Origin: Candidatus Sulfopaludibacter sp. SbA3
Lineage (GTDB): Bacteria > Acidobacteriota > Vicinamibacteria > Vicinamibacterales > UBA2999
Length of the DNA stretch: 7,361 nt
NCBI GenBank assembly: GCA_945866285.1
Contig: CAMBHC010000123.1
Location: 1-7,361, forward strand
Direction: 5' to 3'
Every line of letters starts with the position of its first letter. Positions within the stretch are counted from its first letter, which is position 1. The position numbers and the translations under genes were made by a program. The notes below the pieces were generated by a model. That model was not told the origin of the DNA. It saw only the letters and a program-made list of their open reading frames with translations, and searched no databases. This document shows, piece after piece, positions 1 to 5,877 of this stretch.

Positions 1-1
1 G

Positions 2-2500
2 GACCGCTGGCCCGTGTTCCAAGCGTTGTCAGGCCCGTTGGGCGCCATCGTGTGGCTGAGCATCGCCGGCCTGCAGGTGTGGACGCTGTGGCAGAACCGC
101 CCGGTGGCCCCGCGCTGGCTCGAACGGTGGAGCCTCGGCCGCATCACCATCGCGATCTGGGTCGCGACGGCGGCGCTGGCCGGCCTCGCCGGCGCGCGAC
201 TCACCGGAACCCCTGTCTTCCCGTCGGGCGATGAGCCGCATTACCTGGTAGTAGCGCAGAGCCTGTGGCGCGATGGCGATCTCAAGATCGAGAACAACCA
301 CCGGCGCGGCGACTACAAGGAGTACTTCACCGCCGATCTCAAACCGGACTACCTGACGCGCGGCAGCGACCAGGAGATCTACCCGATCCGTCCGCTCGGC
401 CTGCCACTCTTGATCACGCCGATTTACGCGGCCGGCGGCTACGCGGCGGTGATCGTGGCCCTCGTCCTGATCGGCGCCACCGCCGCCGCCATCGCGTGGT
501 GGTGGACCATGGCGACGCTGAACACCGCAGGCGCCGCCACGTTCGCGTGGGCCGCCATCGTGGGGTCGGCACCCTTTTTGTTCAACACGTTCACCGTGTA
601 TCCAGAGATCGTCGCGGCACTGGCAGTGATGATCGCGCTCGTCACCACGGTCCGGACGGCGCCCGCCGATCCGGGGCTCGGCCGATGGCTCGCCGTCGGC
701 GTCGCGTGCGGATGCCTGCCGTGGCTGAGCACGAAATATGCGCCGATGTCCGGCGCCCTCCTGCTGGTGGCGATGGCACGGCTGATGGGAAAACAGGGAC
801 CTGCTCCCTTTTTACGAGATCCGAAAGTGTGGGCGGTGGTCGGACCATATGCCCTCTTGGTGATCGCGTGGCTCGCGTATTTCTACGCGTTCTGGGGCAG
901 TCCCCTTCCGACCGCGCCCTACGGCTCGAACGTGCAGACGTCCCCGCTGAACCTGTTCTTCGGTGCGCCCGGACTGTTTTTTGATCAGGAGTACGGGCTG
1001 CTCGCCACGGCGCCCGTCTACATCCTCGCGGGGACCGGGTTCTACCAAATGTGGCGAGCCGGCGGCGAATCGAAGCGGCTGGCTATCGAGATCGCATTCG
1101 TGTTCGCCGCGTTGCTGGGCACCGTGGGCTCACACCGGCTCTGGTGGGGCGGCACCTCGGCGCCGGCGCGGCCGCTGGCGTCGGGACTGTTGCTGCTCGC
1201 GGTACCGATAGCGACGGCGTTTCGCTCGGCGCCGGCCGGCTCGGCCCGACGGGCCGGTCAGCATCTGCTGCTGTGGATCGGCGTCGGCATCGCCCTGACG
1301 CTGGCCCTTGCGCAGGACGGCCTGCTGATCAACAACGCGCGCGATGGCACGTCCGCGCTCCTCGAGTACTGGTCGCCACGGTGGGAGCTGTGGACGCTGG
1401 CACCCACGTTCATCCTGCACGCGACGCCGATTGCGTGGGCGCGCACGCTCTGGTGGCTGGCCATTGCCGGCGGTGCCGGCTGGTTCCTCTCGCGGCGGAC
1501 GACCACGAATCCGGGCCGGGCCGCGCTGACGGCGATCGGAACGCTGACAGCATCCCTGCTGATCGTCTCGGCCACGCTGCCGTTCCTGCCGATGGGCGCG
1601 CCCATGCCGCGCGTCGACCTCGGTGCGCGGTCGCGCCTGGCCACCCTCGATGGGTTCGACGGACGCGTGCGGCCCGCCGCGATCATCTACGACCCTCTGC
1701 GACACGTGGCAGCGGCCGCGGTCCTGTCCGAAGTGCGGCTCGGGGTAAAACCCCTGCAACGCAGCGACCCGCAGCCGCTCCGCGTGATTCATAACGGCCG
1801 CTTTTCCCTGCCGGCCGGGACCTACGCCATCGACGTGACGTTTGGCGATCGCGTCCCCACGCGGCCGACGCCGTTCTCGCTGCAAGTGGGACGCATCGGT
1901 CCCCCGCTGCAATCGTGGACGCTGCAGCCCGCAGCCGGCGAGAAATGGCACACGACCCTGTGGCTGGCCCTCGACGCCGGCTTCGTCGGCTTTCGCGGGC
2001 CCGCAGAAATGGAGCGGGCCATTGCCGACATCACCATCACGCCGATGGCCGTCACCGATGTCGGCGCCCGTCCCCGCGCCGGCGAGGTGCTGGCGGCGGC
2101 GACCTACGCCGGCGTCATGTGCTACTTCCACGAGGAGCAGATGTACCCTGAGCCCGGCGGCTTCTGGACCGTCGGCCGCCAGGCGGCGGTGACGGTGGCG
2201 ACGCCCGCCGGACGCACGGCCCCAGTGGTGTTGCGCATTCACAGTGGCGGACAGGCCAACACTGCCACGATCAGCACGTTTGGCTGGCAACGCCAGCTGG
2301 CACTCGTGCCCGGGCAGGCGGCGGAGGTGGAGCTGCCAATCGTCGCCGGTGGCGTGATTCCCCTGACGATTGCCACTGACAGTAACTTCTCGCCCCGGGC
2401 AATCGATCCGGCGTCGAACGATACCCGGCTCCTTGGCATCTGGGTTGAGATCGGTGGCGCTGGTGCCACCGTCGTCGACCCGGTCAAGCCGTCGTCCTGA
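2..2500 (+). CDS. GT-C fold integral membrane glycosyltransferase with C-terminal beta-rich domain (5' end possibly truncated)
   Basis: Probable polytopic inner-membrane glycosyltransferase using a lipid-linked sugar donor and acting on the periplasmic side; donor and acceptor cannot be read from the sequence. The frame is open to the left edge; GTG at 14 is the first usable start but has no clear ribosome site, so the true start may lie outside. Numbering from GTG 14: hydrophobic segments near 8-26, 44-62 and 134-163, then several more up to about 523. The first external loop carries G-D-E-P-H-Y (72-77), matching the acidic motif typical of GT-C enzymes. R-P-L-G-L-P (126-131), D-Q-E-Y-G-L-L (324-330) and W-W-G-G-T-S-A-P-A-R (377-386) look like conserved loop motifs of this family. 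Residues ~540-828 are non-membrane and rich in beta-type alternation, probably periplasmic. Family assignment is fairly secure; it could alternatively be a related membrane protein without demonstrated transferase activity. Confidence 0.75.
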   Translation, partial: DRWPVFQALSGPLGAIVWLSIAGLQVWTLWQNRPVAPRWLERWSLGRITIAIWVATAALAGLAGARLTGTPVFPSGDEPHYLVVAQSLWRDGDLKIENNHRRGDYKEYFTADLKPDYLTRGSDQEIYPIRPLGLPLLITPIYAAGGYAAVIVALVLIGATAAAIAWWWTMATLNTAGAATFAWAAIVGSAPFLFNTFTVYPEIVAALAVMIALVTTVRTAPADPGLGRWLAVGVACGCLPWLSTKYAPMSGALLLVAMARLMGKQGPAPFLRDPKVWAVVGPYALLVIAWLAYFYAFWGSPLPTAPYGSNVQTSPLNLFFGAPGLFFDQEYGLLATAPVYILAGTGFYQMWRAGGESKRLAIEIAFVFAALLGTVGSHRLWWGGTSAPARPLASGLLLLAVPIATAFRSAPAGSARRAGQHLLLWIGVGIALTLALAQDGLLINNARDGTSALLEYWSPRWELWTLAPTFILHATPIAWARTLWWLAIAGGAGWFLSRRTTTNPGRAALTAIGTLTASLLIVSATLPFLPMGAPMPRVDLGARSRLATLDGFDGRVRPAAIIYDPLRHVAAAAVLSEVRLGVKPLQRSDPQPLRVIHNGRFSLPAGTYAIDVTFGDRVPTRPTPFSLQVGRIGPPLQSWTLQPAAGEKWHTTLWLALDAGFVGFRGPAEMERAIADITITPMAVTDVGARPRAGEVLAAATYAGVMCYFHEEQMYPEPGGFWTVGRQAAVTVATPAGRTAPVVLRIHSGGQANTATISTFGWQRQLALVPGQAAEVELPIVAGGVIPLTIATDSNFSPRAIDPASNDTRLLGIWVEIGGAGATVVDPVKPSS
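2066..2500 (+). repeat. C-terminal domain region duplicated downstream (copy 1)
   Basis: Residues ~685-828 of the membrane glycosyltransferase, from A-R-P-R-A-G-E-V-L to the stop, match the translation of 2583-2996. Shared blocks include G-F-W-T-x-G-R, F-G-W-Q-R, A-E-V-E-L-P, P-L-T-I-A-T and L-G-I-W-V-E. By eye about half to 60 percent of residues are identical, so the copies are old paralogues and not a recent duplication or an assembly repeat. Confidence 0.85.
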
Positions 2501-2532
2501 TCGCGCCCGCCGCCTCGCCGCCCTTTCCTCGG

Positions 2533-2539
2533 TAGAATC
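2533..2539 (+). promoter_or_regulatory. -10 promoter element TAGAATC upstream of remnant and pdxH
   Basis: TAGAAT at 2533-2538 closely matches the sigma-70 type -10 consensus and sits in the 45-bp gap between two coding regions. Seven bases separate it from GTG 2546, so transcription would begin at or next to the start codon, giving a leaderless message. No recognisable -35 box lies 16-18 bp upstream. The same heptamer in the same position occurs at 4552 and, on the other strand, at 4545. Confidence 0.6.
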
Positions 2540-2545
2540 ACAGAC

Positions 2546-2996
2546 GTGTTGCGCTTCGCCCAATGGTGGCCCGCGATCACCTGCGCGACCGCGCGTCGGC
2601 GAAGTGCTATCGGCCGCGCGATACGGCGACGCGACGTTCTATTTCTACGATCAGGCGTACGCCGAATCGAACGGCTTCTGGACGGCCGGCCGGCGGACCT
2701 CCAACGTCACAATCACCGTGCCGCCCGAGCGAACCACGCCCGTGGTACTGTTCATTCATGGTGGCGGCGTCGCCACTCACGTCACCATCTCCTCGTTCGG
2801 GTGGCAGCGTGAGTTCGACCTGCTGCCCGGAAAGGGAGCCGAAGTCGAGCTGCCAGTCGCAGCCGGCGGCATCTTGCCGCTGACCATCGCCACCAGCGCG
2901 GGATTCTCGCCAGCGCAATTCAATCCGGGCTCCAAGGACCTGCGGTTCCTCGGAATCTGGGTGGAAGTCCAGAACAGGGTGAAGCCGCCATCATGA
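2546..2996 (+). pseudogene. Truncated, frameshifted paralogue of the upstream membrane glycosyltransferase
   Basis: From GTG 2546 the sequence encodes M-L-R-F-A-Q-W-W-P-A-I-T-C-A, which resembles the start of a first membrane helix. At about 2580-2590 the homology jumps, in a different frame, to A-R-P-R-V-G-E-V-L, and continues as the C-terminal domain of the upstream protein for ~137 codons to TGA 2994-2996. Relative to that protein about 2 kb (the GT-C membrane core and catalytic loop) is missing. Reading from 2546 in frame gives only an Arg-rich 88-residue nonsense product ending at 2812. The C-terminal frame has no start codon just after the promoter; its first is GTG 2604. The simplest view is an internal deletion that also shifted frame, leaving a dead gene. 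The alternative is a short secreted beta-domain protein hidden by a single sequencing indel. The open C-terminal frame with conservative substitutions suggests selection until fairly recently. Confidence 0.7.
2583..2996 (+). repeat. C-terminal domain duplication (copy 2, in the remnant)
   Basis: This is the partner of 2066-2500. Similarity starts abruptly at the nucleotide level around 2586 (cgaccgcgcgtcggcgaagtg-like against cgtccccgcgccggcgaggt-like at 2069), which places the deletion joint a few bases before. A five-residue stretch near the C-terminus of copy 1 (G-A-T-V-V) has no counterpart here; both copies end in V-K-P-x-S. Confidence 0.85.
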
Positions 2997-3631
2997 GCAC
3001 CATTGCCGACCTTCGACGTGAATATGCCAGCCGCGCCCTGGGCGAAGACCAGGCCGATGCCGATCCGATTCGCCAGTTCGCCGAGTGGTTCGAAGAGGCC
3101 GCCAACGCGCAGATCCTCGACGTCAACGCCATGACCCTGGCCACCACGACTCCAGACGGTGATCCCGACGCCCGCATCGTCCTGTTGAAGGGCTTCGACG
3201 ATGACGGCTTCGTGTTCTTCACGAACTACGAAAGCGCCAAAGGCCGCGAGTTGGAGATGACACCGCGGGCGTGCCTGCTGTTCTTCTGGGTCGAGTTGGA
3301 GCGGCAGGTTCGCATCACCGGGTCGGTGACGAAGGTGTCAAAGGCGGAGTCGGACGAATACTTCCACTCCCGCCCCGTCGAGAGCCAAATTGGCGCGTGG
3401 GCATCCGCGCAAAGCACCATCGTTGCGGACCGCGCCCAGCTCGAGGCGCGCTATGCCGCCATGGCGGCGCAATACGCCGGCCAGGTCGTACCCCTGCCGG
3501 CGTTCTGGGGTGGCTATCGGGTGGCGCCAGAAAAAGTGGAGTTCTGGCAGGGCCGGCCCAGCCGCTTGCACGATCGCCTGCTCTACACCCGCGCCGCTGG
3601 CGGCTGGACCCGCAGCCGGCTCTCGCCTTAG
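2993..3631 (+). CDS. pdxH: Pyridoxamine/pyridoxine 5'-phosphate oxidase
   Basis: Cytoplasmic FMN flavoenzyme that oxidises pyridoxamine 5'-phosphate or pyridoxine 5'-phosphate with O2 to pyridoxal 5'-phosphate, the last step of vitamin B6 synthesis and salvage. The 212 residues match the usual length (about 210-220). FMN-contacting motifs are intact: R-I-V-L-L-K (61-66), F-F-T-N-Y-E-S-A-K-G-R-E-L (75-87), R-Q-V-R-I-T-G (104-110) and S-Q-I-G-A-W-A-S-A-Q-S (131-141). The C-terminal domain has W-G-G-Y-R-V (172-177) and E-F-W-Q-G-R-P-S-R-L-H-D-R (183-195), whose R-L-H holds the active-site Arg and His. The ATG overlaps the stop of the preceding remnant frame (ATGA), with a weak Shine-Dalgarno-like AGGGTGAAG at 2976-2984. 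Its promoter is probably the one at 2533. The stop overlaps the end of the convergent PhzF gene. Complete and apparently functional. Confidence 0.96.
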   Translation: MSTIADLRREYASRALGEDQADADPIRQFAEWFEEAANAQILDVNAMTLATTTPDGDPDARIVLLKGFDDDGFVFFTNYESAKGRELEMTPRACLLFFWVELERQVRITGSVTKVSKAESDEYFHSRPVESQIGAWASAQSTIVADRAQLEARYAAMAAQYAGQVVPLPAFWGGYRVAPEKVEFWQGRPSRLHDRLLYTRAAGGWTRSRLSP

Positions 3632-4533
3632 AGATCGAGCGTTCCTTCACCGACGCGCACGGCTTTACCGCCCACCTGCACGCGCGTGATGACGCCGTTG
3701 GCGTCTTCCGTGATGCGCATGTGAATGCGGCTCGGGCGACCCATGGCCACGCCCTGCAGGCTGACCATGTCTCGCCGCTGCTCGCGCGTCACCAGGCCGT
3801 GCTTCACGAGATACGAACCTAACGGACCGCTCGCACCACCGGTGGCTGGGTCCTCAGGTACGCCCTGCGACGGAGCGAACATCCGGCTATACACGGCCAC
3901 CGCTGGGTCCACTGGTTCGGTGCTGAAGAGAAACACGCCGACGTGGCCGCCGGGGAATGCGCTCGTGAGGCGACGCAGGGCGCCAAGGTCAGGTTCGGCG
4001 GCATCGACGGCGGCGCGCGTCTGGACGGGCACGAAGCTGAACGCTGCACCGCACGAGATTTCCTCCACCGGCAGTCCCGTGGCATCGACCGCCGCGAGGT
4101 CCACACCCGCGGCGCGAATGATCTCGGCCCGCGACGAGGCCGGCTGGCGATAGTCGGGGGGCCGCTGATCCATCCACGCAAACGATAACGCTCCGCCTGC
4201 CCAGGTCAGTTCCACCGGCGTGGGGCCGACGCCGAGCCCAAACACCCATCGCTCACGGCCGGCGGCAATCACCCCCTCGTGCGCGAGCGCGAAGGTGGTG
4301 CCGATGGTCGGATGGCCGGCCATCGGCAGTTCCGAGCCGGGCGTGAAGATGCGCATGCGCACGTCGGTGCCCGGCGTCTCGGCCGGCAACAGGAACGTGC
4401 ACTCGGAGAAGTTCATCTCGCGCGTGACGGTCTGCATTTGCGCAGCCGTCAACCCGCGACCATCCGGGAAGACCGCCAGTTGGTTGCCTTCGAACTTGCG
4501 ATCCGTAAAGACGTCGTAATGCAAATACCGCAT
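3628..4533 (-). CDS. PhzF-family isomerase/epimerase
   Basis: Member of the PhzF superfamily, which shares the two-lobed diaminopimelate-epimerase fold and performs cofactor-free proton shifts; no specific substrate can be named. At 301 residues it is of normal length. The start M-R-Y-L-H-Y-D-V-F-T is typical and lies six bases behind a -10 box, so ATG at 4533 is well supported. Visible motifs are F-E-G-N-Q-L-A-V-F (14-22), N-F-S-E (41-44) with E44 in the place of the catalytic glutamate of PhzF, E-L-P-M-A-G-H-P (68-75), and D-P-A-T-G-G-A-S-G (228-236). These match the two lobes around the active site. No phenazine genes are nearby, so a phenazine role is unlikely; many family members are uncharacterised. 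It is divergent from the tricarboxylate transporter and convergent with pdxH, with no obvious pathway link to either. Confidence 0.9.
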   Translation of the reverse strand: MRYLHYDVFTDRKFEGNQLAVFPDGRGLTAAQMQTVTREMNFSECTFLLPAETPGTDVRMRIFTPGSELPMAGHPTIGTTFALAHEGVIAAGRERWVFGLGVGPTPVELTWAGGALSFAWMDQRPPDYRQPASSRAEIIRAAGVDLAAVDATGLPVEEISCGAAFSFVPVQTRAAVDAAEPDLGALRRLTSAFPGGHVGVFLFSTEPVDPAVAVYSRMFAPSQGVPEDPATGGASGPLGSYLVKHGLVTREQRRDMVSLQGVAMGRPSRIHMRITEDANGVITRVQVGGKAVRVGEGTLDL

Positions 4534-4538
4534 GAAGT

Positions 4539-4545
4539 GATTCTA
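4539..4545 (-). promoter_or_regulatory. -10 promoter element TAGAATC of the PhzF-family gene
   Basis: Read on the minus strand, TAGAATC occupies 4545 to 4539 and is followed by five bases and then the ATG at 4533. The expected transcription start falls on or beside the start codon, so the message is probably leaderless; no Shine-Dalgarno sequence could fit. No convincing -35 box is seen; it would lie inside the first codons of the divergent gene. Confidence 0.65.
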
Positions 4546-4551
4546 GCCGTA

Positions 4552-4558
4552 TAGAATC
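4552..4558 (+). promoter_or_regulatory. -10 promoter element TAGAATC of the tctC-tctB/tctA operon
   Basis: TAGAAT at 4552-4557 is six bases from GTG 4564 and nine from ATG 4567. Transcription should start at about 4564, making the transporter mRNA leaderless or nearly so. The -35 position (about 4529-4534) falls within the first codons of the divergent PhzF gene and shows no TTGACA-like sequence. Confidence 0.65.
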
Positions 4559-4563
4559 GCCGC

Positions 4564-5877
4564 GTGATGCTTCGCGGCGCTTTGGTGATCGCCCTTCTCA
4601 CCACGACGGCCCTCCCCGCCACGGCCCAACTCACCATCGTCGCGCCCGCCGCGCCGGGTGGCGGCTGGGATCAGACCGCTCGTGTGCTGCAGCGCGTGCT
4701 GGCCGAGATCGAGCCGGCCACCAGCGTCCAGGTCGACAACATTCCTGGCGCGGCCGGCACCATCGGGCTCGCGCGGTTCGTGCAATCCGAGCGCGGTAAT
4801 CCCCACGCCTTGCTGGTGACCGGACTCGTCATGGTCAGCGGCGTCATCACCAACACGTCGCCGGTGTCGCTCTCGGACGCCACACCGATCGCGCGGCTCA
4901 CCGGCGAGACGGAAGTGATCGTCGTGCCGGCCAACAGCCCGCATCAGACGCTCAATGACCTGGTCAGCGCCTTCACGCAGGACCCCGGCAGCGTGTCGTG
5001 GGGTGGCGGCTCCGCCGGTGGCACCGACGACCTGCTCGTGCGCCTGCTGGCGGAACAAGTGGGCTTGCCGGCGTCGCGCGTGAACTACATCGCGTTCCCG
5101 GGTGGCGGCGCGGCGCTGGCGGCCGTCCTCAGCGGACAGTTGACTGCGGCGGTCAGTGGCTACGGGGAGTTCGCCGGACAAATCGCCGCCGGCCAGTTGC
5201 GGCCACTCGCCATCTCGGCGGCCGCGCGCCTGCCGGGCATCAACGCGCCGACGCTGCGAGAGTCCGGCGTCGCCCTCGACCTCGCCAACTGGCGCGCCAT
5301 CGTCGCGCCACCCGGCCTGTCCGATGCCGAACGCGATGCCCTGATCGTCCGCGTGACCCGCGTGGCGCGAAGCGCGGCGTGGCAGCAAGCACTCACCCAG
5401 AACGGCTGGGACGATCTCTTCCTGCCTGGCGCCGACTTCCGCCAGTTCCTGCTGGCCGAGCAGGCTCGCGTGGAGGCGGTGCTGCGACGCCTCGCCGCGG
5501 CCGACACCGCTCCGTCAGCACGCTTCACCATGGCGGTAACGCCAACGACGATTCCGAACGCAACGGTGACGATCTTCGGACTGCTGGCGGCCGCCCTGGT
5601 CGTCTCGCGACAGCGCAATCGCGCACCTGTCGCCGCGCCGGCGCCAGGCCAGACGAGCGCTGCCATCCTGGGCCTCACGCTGCTGGTCCAGCCACTGCTG
5701 TTGCTGGCGGCGGGCTTCATCATCGCGTCCACGGTCACGTTCGTCGTCACGGCACACGCCTGGCGCGGCGTACGGCCGGCGCTTGCCACGCTCGCACGTG
5801 ACGCTGCCATCGGTGTCACCTTCGCCGCCATCATCTACGTCGTCTTTTCCTCGGGTCTCGGCGTGGCCTTGCCGTAG
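4564..5877 (+). CDS. tctC-tctB: Fused TctC-TctB: tripartite tricarboxylate transporter receptor plus small membrane subunit
   Basis: Sodium-type secondary carboxylate importer component combining the periplasmic receptor (TctC) and the small membrane subunit (TctB), normally two proteins. Residues 1-22 form a signal peptide ending A-T-A-Q, with no lipobox cysteine. Residues ~23-313 are the receptor: P-G-G-G-W-D-Q-T-A-R (31-40) and V-D-N-I-P-G-A-A-G (57-65) are ligand-loop motifs, and G-G-G-S-A-G-G-T-D-D is at 147-156. After a short linker, residues ~329-437 match TctB/DUF1468: hydrophobic segments ~331-349, 366-383, 384-400 and 412-434, G-F-I-I-A-S-T in the third, and the terminal V-A-L-P. 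The usual first TctB helix is not present. Basic R-Q-R-N-R (349-353) after the first segment predicts that end is cytoplasmic, which fits an external receptor. Start is GTG 4564 or ATG 4567, directly behind a -10 box. The substrate is unknown; citrate-like or other carboxylates are possible. Confidence 0.88.
   Translation: MMLRGALVIALLTTTALPATAQLTIVAPAAPGGGWDQTARVLQRVLAEIEPATSVQVDNIPGAAGTIGLARFVQSERGNPHALLVTGLVMVSGVITNTSPVSLSDATPIARLTGETEVIVVPANSPHQTLNDLVSAFTQDPGSVSWGGGSAGGTDDLLVRLLAEQVGLPASRVNYIAFPGGGAALAAVLSGQLTAAVSGYGEFAGQIAAGQLRPLAISAAARLPGINAPTLRESGVALDLANWRAIVAPPGLSDAERDALIVRVTRVARSAAWQQALTQNGWDDLFLPGADFRQFLLAEQARVEAVLRRLAAADTAPSARFTMAVTPTTIPNATVTIFGLLAAALVVSRQRNRAPVAAPAPGQTSAAILGLTLLVQPLLLLAAGFIIASTVTFVVTAHAWRGVRPALATLARDAAIGVTFAAIIYVVFSSGLGVALP

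Larger units (their letters stand above)
4539..4558. repeat. Inverted repeat formed by back-to-back -10 boxes
   Basis: GATTCTA (4539-4545) and TAGAATC (4552-4558) are perfect reverse complements separated by six bases (gccgta). Each arm is the -10 element of one divergent gene. The symmetry could simply come from two consensus-like -10 boxes or could be an operator; no separate regulator gene is seen nearby. Confidence 0.8.

Noticed and set aside
265..984. Plus-strand alternative frames at 265-984 and 1051-1794
   Set aside because: Arg- and Pro-rich low-quality translations that overlap the membrane protein in another frame; no start signal.
1130..2563. A 477-codon open frame on the minus strand
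   Set aside because: It lies opposite the glycosyltransferase, is extremely Arg/Gly/Gln-rich, has no recognisable motif or helix pattern, and is the usual by-product of high third-position GC. The plus-strand frame has clear family motifs throughout.
2370..2582. Taking 2370 as the start of the C-terminal paralogue frame
   Set aside because: The part before ~2583 is the out-of-frame tail of the glycosyltransferase gene and an intergenic gap, with no similarity to the family; real homology starts only at 2583.
3600..3660. Search for an intrinsic terminator between pdxH and the PhzF gene
   Set aside because: No GC-rich hairpin followed by a T-run is visible on either strand; the coding regions overlap.
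3628..4533. Naming the minus-strand gene phzF or dapF
   Set aside because: The family motifs support the superfamily only. There is no phenazine cluster around it, and the N-F-S-E and G-H-P signature fits PhzF-like proteins and not diaminopimelate epimerase, so no specific symbol is given.
5160..5834. A 224-codon minus-strand frame over the TctC-TctB gene
   Set aside because: Ala/Arg/Ser-rich, no motif, and fully contained in a gene with unmistakable TctC and TctB features.
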